Positions 45,555 to 57,119 of a stretch of DNA of 64,000 nucleotides are shown here, one piece after another (within the stretch, counting starts at the first letter, position 1; every line of letters starts with the position of its first letter). The notes under the pieces were generated by a model. That model worked only from the letters and a program-made list of their open reading frames with translations, did not search any database and was not told the DNA's origin. Position numbers and translations under genes: made by a program. Source of the stretch: Lingula anatina (Eukaryota > Brachiopoda > Lingulata > Lingulida > Lingulidae); assembly GCF_001039355.2 (NCBI RefSeq), contig NW_019774291.1, positions 1,259,762 through 1,323,761 on the forward strand, read 5' to 3'.

Positions 45555-46790
45555 TTAGGATTCTGTATGTTGGGTAGAGGGCATCTTCTCGAGAACTCTG
45601 AGTGAGGCGGTTTCCAGACGACCCAAAATATTGTGCAGCAACCTGTAGGCTGACTCGTATGCTAAACCAAATTCAACGCTCAATTTGCTAATAATTGAAA
45701 GTGCAGGATATACAATTACCGCAGGGTCGATGGCACAAGCCATGAGCATCATCACAACGTCTCCAGTAATTCGCAAAGTTGGCATTTCGATTATTTCGGT
45801 TGTCTCTGAAATAAGGCTTTCCAGTTCTATGCCAGTTCTTTGCGAAAGACGCCTTAAGGTACCGTCGTCTAGCCCCAGCGCTTGTCTATAACTAGTCATT
45901 TCATTATCTATAAAGTCTAAAACTTCTTGTGGCATGAAATCTTTTAAACCAGAAGGGACAAACCCTTTCAATGCCAATAACATGGCCTTTTGTTTAAGGC
46001 GACTTCGAAGTATCTCGCACTTTTCTTTGATCAAATCTTTGGACAGATTGTTGAGAGACAAGGTAAGCACTTCGCGTTTTTCGTGGGGTAGCTTATGCAG
46101 CATATCTTGTTCTAGTTTCCGATAGTCCCACTTGTCTACATGTTTGAGACGTGTAGATATTAGATAAACACCGTCCTTTGGATAGACACCGTCTTTTTCA
46201 AGCAGTTTCTTGGTGCCATCACGGATTTCCTTCAGTAACTTATTGGCATCATGTGTCCGAGGGTGTGCATCTTCGTCACCTTCTATATCAACATCAATAT
46301 GTGTCCTGACAATGAAATAGTTCTTACTCCGAAGCTGAGCTCTTTCAGCAAGCCATACATCGTCCTCTAAAATACGACTTCTTGTAAAGATAAGGAAGAA
46401 GTCATATGAATCAAAGTTAACCTCTTCCTCGTAATTGTCTTTGTTAAATTTGGACGTTCCAACTCCAGGTAAGTCCCACAAGGTAACATTTTTATTACTT
46501 GGATGGTGATACTCCTCTGGAACCATTGTTGTCTCTAATGATCCAACCTTAGCGGCACCGTTATCATCTGCAGTAAGTCCTCGAAATGTGTTCACGAAGG
46601 CAGATTTCCCTGTACCGGAAATTCCAGTCACTGCAATTTTCACAGGAACATTTTGGACTTCTTTTATCTTGTTTGCCATGAATTCTGCGAATTGTTCGAA
46701 ACCTTTTTCTTCATAGTAAGCTTCAAACTCCTCGAGTTCCTCTGCTCCAATATACTTGTATTCGGATTCCGCCTGTGATTTTTCTGCCAT
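45555..46790 (-). CDS. Immunity-related GTPase (IRG), intact
   Basis: A 411-residue IRG/p47 GTPase. I start it at the ATG at 46788-46790 (MAEKSQ), because just upstream a CATTGCAG|G splice-acceptor sequence (AG at 46806-46807) suggests a 5'-UTR intron, as in many IRG genes; an in-frame ATG seven codons earlier would precede that acceptor. The G domain has P-loop GISGTGKS (about residue 55), G3 WDLPGVGT (about 105) and a G4-like THID in place of the usual TKxD. The helical C-terminal domain has SLNNLSKDLIKEKCEILRSR, a QALGLDDGTLRRLSQRTG motif and a hydrophobic stretch near 345-375. It is the GKS rather than GMS class. It would bind GTP and act at intracellular membranes in defence; its target is unknown. 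Confidence 0.92.
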   Translation of the reverse strand: MAEKSQAESEYKYIGAEELEEFEAYYEEKGFEQFAEFMANKIKEVQNVPVKIAVTGISGTGKSAFVNTFRGLTADDNGAAKVGSLETTMVPEEYHHPSNKNVTLWDLPGVGTSKFNKDNYEEEVNFDSYDFFLIFTRSRILEDDVWLAERAQLRSKNYFIVRTHIDVDIEGDEDAHPRTHDANKLLKEIRDGTKKLLEKDGVYPKDGVYLISTRLKHVDKWDYRKLEQDMLHKLPHEKREVLTLSLNNLSKDLIKEKCEILRSRLKQKAMLLALKGFVPSGLKDFMPQEVLDFIDNEMTSYRQALGLDDGTLRRLSQRTGIELESLISETTEIIEMPTLRITGDVVMMLMACAIDPAVIVYPALSIISKLSVEFGLAYESAYRLLHNILGRLETASLRVLEKMPSTQHTES

Positions 46791-47809
46791 TGTTATTTTA
46801 AAAACCTGCAATGATGAACGTCTTATTGGAACAAAACCGCAAAAGAAATCTTCTTTTTAAATAGAATTAACTAAATTTGAGTAATGAAAGAGTAGCCATT
46901 GCAACAGCTTTGCAAGAAGCTAAGCCATCCATCACTTTAAGATGCTAAATGTATGGACAACTTAAAAACATCGACTCTTATACGGCCCAAGTGCATAAAA
47001 GATAGACATATCAATTTGATGCAGTGACAACTAAGCTTAGATTCTTCGCCGTCTTTCGATACCCTAATCCAGTTTAAAATTATAGAGAACGTCGAGGTTC
47101 CGAAAAATGTGCATTGACCAGTGAAATAAATTTAAAACCTAAAACTTCATGCATCTTTTAAAAGTGAGGTATTTGCGTTCCAGTCAATGCTCATTTATAA
47201 TAACATCATTTCTAGGTATTTGTCTAAAATCCAAGTAACAAATAGAAAAAAATGAAATGATTGGGCCACTCTTTATAACGTACTGTGTTTTCTAAAACAC
47301 TTAAAACGAGTATACTCCACCATCATTTACATTATATAAGCTACATACAATTTCCGAGATTGATGGTCTCCTCTGCCTTATAGACAAACCTTCAATAACC
47401 TTAGTAAATGTAAGGAATGTCAAAGAAGCTTACATGAGTTCACATCAGCTCCGATAAAAATGGATCACCCCCGAATGACGCTCCTCTTTTATTCCGGTTT
47501 AGCGGTGACGTGTCTGGGACCTACAGTGGTTTCCAAATTATTTAACCAATTCAGATGAATAAGAATAGCCAGTTATCTTTACTTTTGGTTTGCATCGAAA
47601 CATCTCGGCAACTAGAAGACTATAGTCTCATAAGAACCAAGAAAATCTATAAAATTAACTGTGTAGAGTATTTTAAAGATAGAAAAACCAATTCGCTTAT
47701 CAATGTTAATGTTGGTAATGAGTTAAACAAATAATTATATCGGCCCGTTTTCAATGCCTGTCTATGAAAAAAAAAAGAAAAAATGGACTGTTTGTTTAAC
47801 TTCTGTGCG
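46791..47809. other. 5' region of the IRG at 45555 (no other gene)
   Basis: Contains the probable splice acceptor just upstream of the start. About 700 bp upstream (near 47500, minus strand) lies a GACACGTCACC word and an AATAAAAG, which could mark the promoter. No GAS-like palindrome like those of the other loci was found. Confidence 0.4.
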
Positions 47810-48819
47810 TAAAACTTAGTCCACCGGTCTAATCAACGTTTTGGTAATTATCCAGTTTCAATTTTCTTAGTTGTCAGTGGGCTGTGCCATATTAATTTTT
47901 CTTTTATCTTCTAGATATTTTTACTTAAAGACCATGAGCGTGATGCTGATGTAGGGTTCATTAGTATTCTACAAACAAAAATCCCTAAAATTATGGCCTC
48001 TTATCATGAAAATTGCCTACAAACAAACAAACAGCAGACCAATAAACTTGAGAATATTTTCGCGAGTAAGAAGCATGTACAGGAATAGATTTCCCTTTGT
48101 ACCACACAACTACAGTGTACTTAAAATAATTAAGATAAGGGTGAAACCGTAATATTTTTTCTCTTTCATGTTAGGCCTATGCAATAAAAACGACGCGAGC
48201 TCGTTGCTATAAGAATAATAAAATTACACATACAGTATCTGTGTACTAAATGAAGAAGATAAGGGTTTCGAGACGGTATGGTTTCAATAAAAATATTCAT
48301 GATTTGCAGATATCATTTTATTATTTATATTTAATATCAAATTTGAATGTAAATTAAAACATTTGAAGCAAAATATTCCTAAAATTACACACAATAGTAA
48401 CAGACACACGACATTATTTGCCTCTGTTATTCGCAAAACTTATCCATTTTGAAGTCTTTCTTTCTATGTATTTATTGCGCCTTTCATTTCACATACTATT
48501 GCTTAAGTCTTAGATACCTACAAATCCAAACGAAGATTAAATACGAAGCATTGAACAACATAACAAAGGAAAATCATTTTCAAAATTTAATAAACTAAGC
48601 AAGGGACAGACAAAGCAATGTTTTCCTGACAGCCCAGATGGATATTCACTAAATGCAAAGAATATTACTAAAATCAAATTGATTGATTGGTTGTAATCTA
48701 AATTTCAATCTTTACGAACAACAACATTGATTTAACAATAAGAAGGAAAGATTAAATAGAACATTATTATTACAATAACAATCACGTCTCTCTCATGTCT
48801 TTTGGTTATGTCTGAAAAG

Positions 48820-49881
48820 TTATTTGAACATTTTTAACATTTCGTCTTCAATAATTTTCAAAGCCCTGTGTAGTATGAAACCTGTCATACGATAAGACAG
48901 AAATGCCGACAAGGCACACCCAAACACGGTGACATGGATACAGTACGGGCTCACCATGAAGTAGAGGTTTAACTTTAAGAACTCGCTAAGAAGCCTGCCA
49001 ACACCTGCAACTTGAAATTTCCATGAGCTCGTGAGACCCAAACGTCTCCACGAAAGTTCCATTTGTGTTAGGCTATTCGTATAAGTTCTTATCTGCCGTA
49101 GAGTTAAAAAATATTCAACAACAAGGGGGAGAAGCGGAACGGGGACCGCAGCTAGTATCCCTGACAGAAAAACAGCACGCCAGACATTATCGAGCAGGTA
49201 TTGGCTTTTGACTCTGATGGCGGAAGGATACGGCACAGATATGGCCACTGCAACTGTTTCTTTTTTTATACGAGGTAGAAGCTGAAGCATGTCCGAGTTC
49301 AACTTGGGAAAGTCCCATTTGTCTTTGTCTTGCAACCGTGTAGAGATCAAGTAGACTTTAGTATGGGCCGCTTTAATGCCAGCGTGTTGAATTTGAGTCT
49401 CGCAGTCATTTCGAACGGTATCTAGGCATGATTCCTCGACTGAAGTTTTGTCACCCCCTCTTTTCTTGGATGCTATGTCCTGGTCAATGTGCGTTCGAAC
49501 GTAAAAGAAACGTTTTCGTCGTAGGTTGACCTGTTTAACAAACCACGCGTCTTCTTCATAGAATCTCCCTCGTCCAAATATCAAGTAGAAATCATAAGTG
49601 TCAAAGTTAACAGTTTCTAAATAGTTATCTCTGCCAAATTTACCAGTTCCAATTCCAGGCAAATCCCAGAAAATAAGGCCTGGCTGCTCTGGGTGTCTAT
49701 ATTGCCCTGTGATACTTTGCGAACCAAAGGAATCTACGGGCGCCGCGCCAGGGTCGTCAGCTCTCAGTCCAAGAATTGTGTTGATGAACTGAGATTTTCC
49801 TGAACCCGAAATCCCACATAAGGCAACGTTCACTTCAGTGTTCGACCACTGGTTGGAATATTCGGTTGAAGTTGTTTCCAT
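48820..49881 (-). CDS. Immunity-related GTPase (IRG), intact copy of the 6780 pseudogene
   Basis: 353 residues from the ATG at 49879-49881 (METTSTEYSN) to TAA at 48820-48822. The start sits in AAAATGG and just upstream is an acceptor-like GCACAG (AG at 49889-49890), so an upstream in-frame ATG five codons earlier is probably intronic. P-loop GISGSGKS (about residue 27), G3 WDLPGIGT (about 75) and G4-like THID (about 123) are present. The C-terminal helical domain includes a strongly hydrophobic segment (VFLSGILAAVPVPLLPLVVEY, about 235-255) and another near 305-335, which could insert in or lie on a membrane. It is shorter than the 45555 gene at the N-terminus. Its promoter carries the GAS-like site and CACGTG. 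Confidence 0.92.
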   Translation of the reverse strand: METTSTEYSNQWSNTEVNVALCGISGSGKSQFINTILGLRADDPGAAPVDSFGSQSITGQYRHPEQPGLIFWDLPGIGTGKFGRDNYLETVNFDTYDFYLIFGRGRFYEEDAWFVKQVNLRRKRFFYVRTHIDQDIASKKRGGDKTSVEESCLDTVRNDCETQIQHAGIKAAHTKVYLISTRLQDKDKWDFPKLNSDMLQLLPRIKKETVAVAISVPYPSAIRVKSQYLLDNVWRAVFLSGILAAVPVPLLPLVVEYFLTLRQIRTYTNSLTQMELSWRRLGLTSSWKFQVAGVGRLLSEFLKLNLYFMVSPYCIHVTVFGCALSAFLSYRMTGFILHRALKIIEDEMLKMFK

Positions 49882-50029
49882 TTTGAATCTGTGCATGTTA
49901 ATCTAAAGCTTGTGTTGTCGCCTCTCCGCTACAAACTTCTAAAATCTGTATGATTATAAAATTTGATTTCTAGGCAGCACACTCTAGCGTTCACTTGATA
50001 TAGCATAATTGACAGAGCAAACATGTAAT

Positions 50030-50072
50030 CACGTGATGTGGTTGCTTGGCAGTGGGCGTGGCTTTCCAAGAA
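50030..50072 (-). promoter_or_regulatory. Promoter segment of the intact IRG: GAS-like site plus CACGTG
   Basis: On the minus strand TTCTTGGAA (50064-50072), then AAGCCACGCCCACTG, then CACGTG (50030-50035), about 150-190 bp upstream of the ATG. It matches the arrangement at 1057-1099 and 7996-8038. Any role in STAT-dependent induction is inferred. Confidence 0.5.
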
Positions 50073-52879
50073 TTACAGGGTGCTGCAAAATGTAATATAT
50101 ATCATCAACTATTTGGAGCTATGCAAATCAAATTCCATTGTGTCGCTAGGGCAACATACACTTCGCTGTAGTACTATTCAAAGCGATTTGAACAGTTTTT
50201 TTTTCTGGGTGATTTAACGTTAAATTATTGTTACTTGTTTTAGTATTTTTTATTCTATGTATTGATATTTCACCCAGTTCTTGGGATAAGAAAAACCAAT
50301 AGAAATTCCATTATGAGGTATTAGTGAAGAAGAAAAATGCTTATAGGGATAACAACTCTACGTATGAAATCTATATTTTACAAATAATACATTGCAAACA
50401 ACTTATAGAAATACAATATATTCTTTTTTACCAGCAAAACCGCAGCAGTTATAGCAATAAATTTGAATTTGTGCTAGCCATCAGACCATGTGACCTCTAT
50501 AGCTGGCTATATTCTGTAATAATCTCTTAAGATTATTTTTAGAAGAAAAAGCAGGTACTTATCTTGAGTGAAGAAACTGTTTCATATACCATTGGTAAGT
50601 ATGGGAAAATTGCTGTTAACCCCCGGAAAATTCATTCTTGGCCAAAATGAACAGTTGTTATCCCTTTAAGTTACACGATTTTTTCACCCAAGAGTGAGCT
50701 AAGGAAATTTTAACAATTTCGTAAACATGCCCAGATGTGTCATACCTTAGAGTACCTGTACTACATTATTCTTTTTGTGTTGACGAAACTTTAGTTTCTT
50801 TTCATGGCTGAAATTTTTATTTTGCAATTTGTTCGCTACGACAGTTTTTAATCAACAGGACCCCGGGAAGCAAAATAAACAGATATTTTACACTGTTTGG
50901 ATCATAAAAGGAAATAAATAGAAACGCCTTAACAATCTCGTTTCGTATTGACGGTTTTCTCTTTTCATTGTTGAGCTCGTCATTTTGTGATTTGTTAGCT
51001 ACGCCAGTTTGAAATCTACGGTGCCTTTGGGACCAAAAATAGATATATGTTAAACTCCATAACAGGTGCCCTGAACCTGCAGAGAGGTGGCATGTCCTCT
51101 GATGCTGTGCTAATCTTTTTCTTATAGTGGAACTTTTGTTTCTTTTCAGTGTTGCAATTCCTCTGCTTCGACAGTTTTAAATCAACAGTTGAGAATTCAG
51201 TTTTGTATTTTCAATTAACAAAAAGGGGTCAGATATACCATGCTCTAAGTAGAGTATTTCAATAATTTGTTAGTGTTCGTCGATACAGGTATGTGTGCCA
51301 TCACAGAATATATTTTGCCAATATGATAAGAACAAAATTTCTTTTTAAAAGCATAAGCAGTGCAAATTTCTCCACATCTCTTGAGATGAGAAAAAGGACC
51401 AAATGGATCAAACCCCCAGATTGGGATGCAATCATTTAAGTTTTCGGTAAGTAATTTAATACGTCATGTGGTGAAGTACCTGTATTGCCTGTTGTATTTT
51501 ATGACTAGGTTTCTTTAACTGACTACTTTTACAGGATAGGTTATGCTGATTGATAGTATCAAATTTCCTTTTCAAACCATGAACAAAACAGCTTTAGAGA
51601 TAAGCAAACATTGTAAGGCTTTAACAAGTCTTGTTAACATTCCATCCCTGATAATTCAATTTGACGGTCGTGAAATTAACAATGCCTCGCGTTTATTTTT
51701 TTATTTATTTTTTTTTTTTAGGTTTTTCACACTGTGTGCCACCGTGCAAGAGATTCATTCTATTGATGAGACAAAATAAAACCCTAGGCGAAACACAATT
51801 CCATCTAACGGCTCCGGAGACGAAAAGTGAAAAATAAAAATTCTGTTTCTATGTTGATCTTTTTTCTCGACAGACTCGAATGTCATTTCCATCCATCACT
51901 GATTTCGTAACTTTTCAATTTCTATTCTACCATTCTTAAATGGACATGCATTGCGAATTTCAGTTTTTAATATCTTATGAGAAACATAGATCTTTCATTT
52001 AGGTTGGTTGATGCCACTCATAATTTTGTGTGCTGAAATCAAATTAACTGAATGTTTTTTTGCAAAAGGAACAATATACACAGAAACATCAGTAATATCA
52101 GTAATATATTGCTTTATTTGTATTGACGAAACATTTGTTTCTTTTTCCTGGCTGAACTCGTCATTTGCATTATTTTTAACGACAGTTTAAATCTTTGGTG
52201 CCTTGGGAGCTTAGAAAAATATCTGAAACATTTTTGTGAACCTGCTCGCAGGTGACATGTCTTCTGATGTTCTATTGATCTTTGTCCGACAAAAAAGACT
52301 TGTTTCTTTTCATAACCGACCTCAGTGTTTCATTCCACCCGCTGCATCAACTTAAAATCAACAGACACCTGATCACTCACTTATATTGGTTTTCATTCAA
52401 CAATGAAGATTCCAATGTATCATGCTCTGAGTATTGTCGTTTGTATTTTGTTACCGTGTTTGTCAAATTGTGTGGCATCACAGAATATACTTTGCCAATT
52501 TAACGATATCTAAATTTCTTTTCAAAAGCATAAATAAGACATGCTTCTTTTCCACGTCTCTTGACATCAGAAAAAGAAAGAAAGATATCTACAGACCAGT
52601 ACTGACTGATGATTCAACACTGTGGGTTTTCAGTGAGGGATATAACACATCATGCTCTGTAGCGTTGTCTTTTGTATTTTATGTCTAGGTTTTTCGAACT
52701 GACTTTTTTGGAGATAAGAAAATTATCAAAGAACGGCCTTAACATGTCTTGTAAACATGCCAAGATTTGACATATCTTTGTGTAACCTGCTGCATCTTTT
52801 TGATGACGGTTTCCTTTTTTCTTTTCATTTTTGACCTTATAAATATACATTTTTTTTCAATTGGCTGATCCCATTACCA

Positions 52880-53400
52880 CACGTTAGAAACCTGGGTGTC
52901 TACTATCTGCATGGATAGACAAGTATCAAATATCACTCAATCATTATTAACACCAAAAACACCGGCGCTGTTAGAAACTACCCGGCTCAATCCTCTACGG
53001 CAACAGTTATACATGTGGTGGTTACCTCTCGTTAGGCCACTGCAACTCTTTGCCATATGGCTGTTTCTGAAGAACGATTTAAAATCTACAGCGAATTCAA
53101 AATATTTCAGCGCAGTTTTTAAACCCAGGGGGACTCATATTACACAAGCTGTACTGGCTTCCAGTTAGAGCACACATTTTATTAAACTTCTTAAATTTTA
53201 TTGATGCAATGTTCATAAATCAGCACCCCTCAAACACTTTTATTACTTCATCATTATGTTTCAAGACCTAGTTTAAGATCACTTGACCATATATTGCTGT
53301 TACAATGTTAAGACAGGTTAAGAACATGCAGCGAACTAGCCCCTCAAGTGTATGGCCAAATTAGAGGAACATTCTCCCAACTATAAAGTTCGAGGATAAT
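52880..53400 (+). mobile_element. Degenerate LINE relic, sister of 10560-11120
   Basis: Frame-shifting translation gives NTKNTGAVRNY, then TATVIHVVVTSR, then LYWLPVRAHILLNFL. In the LINE at 55287 the matching words are NIRNIGTIRKH, AATVIHSLVTSR and LHWLPVRARILFKVL. Many stops. Confidence 0.65.
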
Positions 53401-55200
53401 TTTGAGCAATAGATGAGAAAGCAGACTATTAGCTTAGTATTATAATATAGCCTTGTATATTCTGGACACTTGTCAGTGACTTACTGTATCTGAAATCCCC
53501 GGTGCTATAAACATTGCGACACAAGATCCGGTTCCAATTCCTTTGCACATAGTTTGATCCACTTGCATCACGGTGACTATATCCTGTACGAATCAAATGG
53601 ATCGAGGGCCCTCTGTTAAGCGGAAAGTGGGTTTCTTATCACAGGTCGCAATTAGCACGTTATATGCGTGATGTCTTGTTTATGTTTCTTCGCCAATTAA
53701 ATAATTAAATAAATTATATATATATAATTGCTCTTGGATAGTATGGGCTGATGATTTAAGACAAATCAAGACACTTTAGAAATTGAAATTATATATAGTG
53801 TTCAGTAATTTTCCTTTGCTATTTTGAGCGCTTTGAGGCTTACAAAACAAAAACACTACTTGTAAGTGTAATAATCACAGAATTTAGAACACGTATTAGA
53901 CATTAGAAACACCAATATACATCTTGCTTTATCAGGTTATCGGGGGGGGGGGGGGGGGGGTCATGTCAAAAGTAGGTCTCCAACTCAAGGACAAGCCGAT
54001 TCATGCATACAAACCTTATGGGCTTGCACGCCAACCACTACACAGACGAGCTAAAATTGCAAACATTCCATTTTTTGTCTTATATATAACTCACCAGAAG
54101 GTTGTCCAAATACATTTATAATTGAATCATTTGCATAAGGATAGTACTTTCAAATGGCCAAACTTACATTACTGTCATAGGTGTAAGAGGAATTAAAGTC
54201 CACCAGTAATACAAGTCCTACCTACTGTAATTGTGAGCCAGGAACCTAAGTCCTAGTAGGACTACAATTCCCGAGTAATGGTAGTCCTACGGACAACCAT
54301 TTCCAGGAACCGAGATCCGTAGGACCTCGGTTTCTGGGGGACTTGGATTATTGTTACACTGGTATCGAATCTGACAAAAAGCTTGTGGGATTGAACTTAC
54401 TAGTGGAAATTTTCAACCACCCTCCTACAGTTGTATAACCGACAAGATCCCTAGTACAAGTGAACAACCGAGCCAGACGAAACTTGCTGGATTAAATTTT
54501 GCAGAGGTTTCAAACTTCCTAACTAAGGTTCCTAACTTTTTGAATATAGATGTTATTCAACATGCAAATCAAAATAATGTATGTTTTGAATCCAGAAATT
54601 GGCGGCCATTTTGGATTTTTCAACTTTGAACAAAGTCTCAAAAAGATTTGAATTATTCAGTCATTTATTTTATTACTTACCTTGTGCAATAAATCTTTCA
54701 TTAAGTAGTCTGAGATGTTTTACTTTAAGAAAGGCTTGTTGACATATCAAAACCAAAAGCCCATTTTATGCGGTGGCCATCTTGGATTAGAGCCATCTGT
54801 GTTCAAATATACAATTCAAGGATAAATTAACTGGTATAAATAAAAATGTATAGACTTCAACTGATTCAATGTCATCAAAACATGTAAAATATGCCTAAGA
54901 TTACTAAAAAAATCAATTTTTTGTAGTTGTTTTTCGAAAAGTAAGGAAAATAACTGCCATCTTGGATTTGGTTGCCATCTTCAAAAATTATAAATGCCTG
55001 AAGAATCACAAAAAGCCTAATTACTTGTGATCAGTTCACATTAAGTTCACTTATAGTAACTTATAGTAACTTGCTTGCGCTGCCAGTAATTACGCCGCGG
55101 GATATTCAGGGCACAGACCGTGATCATAAGACATACCTCAAATAGAAAATAGAATTTAGAAAATAGACATTGCATGTATATGAACCTAAGATATATTTTA
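53401..55200. other. No gene; intergenic with short repeats
   Basis: A G-run of about 18 lies at 53942-53960. Near 54190-54360 the words GTCCTA and TAGGAC recur in both orientations, giving foldbacks such as AACCGAG with CTCGGTT. Between 54600 and 54980 the phrase (G)CCATCTTGGATT or GCCATTTTGGATTT appears four times. Confidence 0.5.
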
Positions 55201-55286
55201 TATAAATAAGAGCTAAACTAAATTGTAATAAACAGTAATTAAAAGTAAAAAATCCAAGGTTTCTTTAAAATTGTTAAATTTAAAAT

Positions 55287-56897
55287 TCATGAATAAAATG
55301 TCTTAAAAATATGAGTTTTTAATTCCTTTTTAAAAGATTCGTGTGATTCTATTTGTCTAATAAAATTTGGCAACTTATTCCACTCTACTGGTGCAGCTAC
55401 ACAAAATGATATGTCACCATGTGATTTTAACCTTGATTTTGGAACTTTCAGTATAAGTTTGTCACCAGACCTCAGGGATCTTTGAGGGCTATAATGCTTG
55501 ACTACTTCAGTTACATATGGTGGAGCTAGATAATAAAAAGCAGCATGTGTAAAAACTAAAACCTTAAATAAAATTCTGGCCCTAACTGGTAACCAGTGCA
55601 GGTGCTTTAAAATTGGAGTGATATGGCAATCCCTAGGCCGTAGCATTAAAAGCCGTGCTGAGATATTCTGGGTGCGTTGTATTCTTTTTATCTTATCATC
55701 TGGACATCCATATAATACAGAATTGCAATAGTCTAGCCTGGAAGTTACCAATGAGTGTATAACAGTAGCAGCAGTTGATTGATTCAGATGTTTCCTTATG
55801 GTGCCAATATTCCGAATGTTGAATAAACAAGGCCTTGTGATGCTGGAGATCTGTTTGTCCATTGAAAGTGTAGAATCAAAGTATACTCCTAAATGTTTTA
55901 CATGGGAGGAGGAAAATGCCATACTAGCTCCAATTTTAAGTTGCAAGTTGTGAGCAAGGCCCTTGTTGTGGGGTTGAGTAATGACTAAAAATTCTATTTT
56001 TCCATCATTTATCTTCAATTTGTTTGAAATGAGCCAACCTCGGAGGTCTGATATGCAATCAAGAATTGTGTTCACAGACAATGCTGGATCATGGATGTTA
56101 CAAGATGTGTACAACTGAGTATCATCTGCCTAAAAGTGGTAACATATCTTATGATAACGCAGAATTGCTCCAAGGGGTAACGTGTAAACATAAAACTTAA
56201 GCGGGCCAAACACGCTCCCCTGAGGAACACCAAATAAAAGCTGTGAGAGTTCAGAAAGCACACCATTTATATTAACTTGATGCATTCTCCCAACAAGATA
56301 GGATCGTAAAAGATCTAAGGCCTTATCTCTAACCCCTACACTCTGCTCTAGAAATGTCAATAAAATATTATGGTGTACTGTGTCAAACGCAGCAGACAAA
56401 TCTAACAGTACCAATAACATAGCAGTATGTTTGTCAACACCACTTAACAAATCATTTTTAATTCTCAAAAGTGCATATTCTGTGCTATGATTGAATTTGT
56501 AGGCTGACTGCATTTCCTCAACAAGATTGTTTGCTTCTAAATGCTTAAATAGTTTAACTGCTATAACCCTTTCTACTACCTTAGATAAAAATGACAAATT
56601 GGAAACAGGACGATAGTTTACCAAAAGAACCGTGTCAAGATTGTCATTTTTGAGTAGTGGGCGATTTATTGCAGATTTAAACTTTTTTGGAAAAACGCCC
56701 ACAGTGAAACATTTGTTGATAATTTCCACAATCAAATTTATTACAGCTGGAAGAATCTGAACCAATAATGATGATGGGATCGGGTCTAACATGCATGATG
56801 TCTTTTTGGAACTGTTTTTTATCTTTGTTACTTCACAAGTGGTTGTTGGTTCAAATATAGTGATGAATGACTGCGGTTCTTGTAAAAGTTATATATA
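55287..56897 (-). mobile_element. 5'-truncated CR1/L2-like LINE with a stop codon at the RT active site
   Basis: A single minus-strand frame from about 56895 to the stop at 55287. It has a pre-RT linker (LDPIPSSLL, the usual start of this RT family), NYRPVSNLSFLSKVVE, LLDLSAAFDTVHH and FGVPQGSVFGPLKF, then the catalytic box, where TAG (56130-56132) replaces the residue before A-D-D of the usual Y-A-D-D. Downstream: LGVYFDSTLSMDKQ, LDYCNSVLYG and LHWLPVRARILFKVL to the C-terminus. Endonuclease and ORF1 are missing, as in a typical 5' truncation, and the left of the frame abuts a TA run at 56891-56900. Apart from the one stop it is open, so it is fairly young. Confidence 0.88.
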
Positions 56898-57119
56898 TAT
56901 GACATATGACTTTATTGGCGGTCATCTTTGATTTTGTTTATTTTCGGTACAAGCGGACGCTTTTTGCAAGGCAGAACCAAGCAGAAATGAAACATTCGGG
57001 TTCTTAACTAAAAAAATCAATCATAAAACCTTTGCCTGACGAGGGGTGTAGCCTAATTGGAATTTTTAGCCTTTGACTCATGGACTAATATAAGATATCG
57101 ACCATCTTGAAAAACTAAT

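Larger units (their letters stand above)
47810..53400. repeat. Segmental duplication block, copy 2 (partner 5720-11130)
   Basis: Same order and orientation as copy 1: 3' region, IRG on the minus strand, shared promoter, AT-rich spacer, LINE relic. Copy 2 has the intact IRG. Small indels run throughout, for example the palindrome at 8325 is halved here. Confidence 0.8.

Noticed and set aside
53942-53960. G-runs here and at 43448-43462 as quadruplex regulators
   Set aside because: Single mononucleotide runs without four spaced G-tracts; likely simple-sequence slippage.
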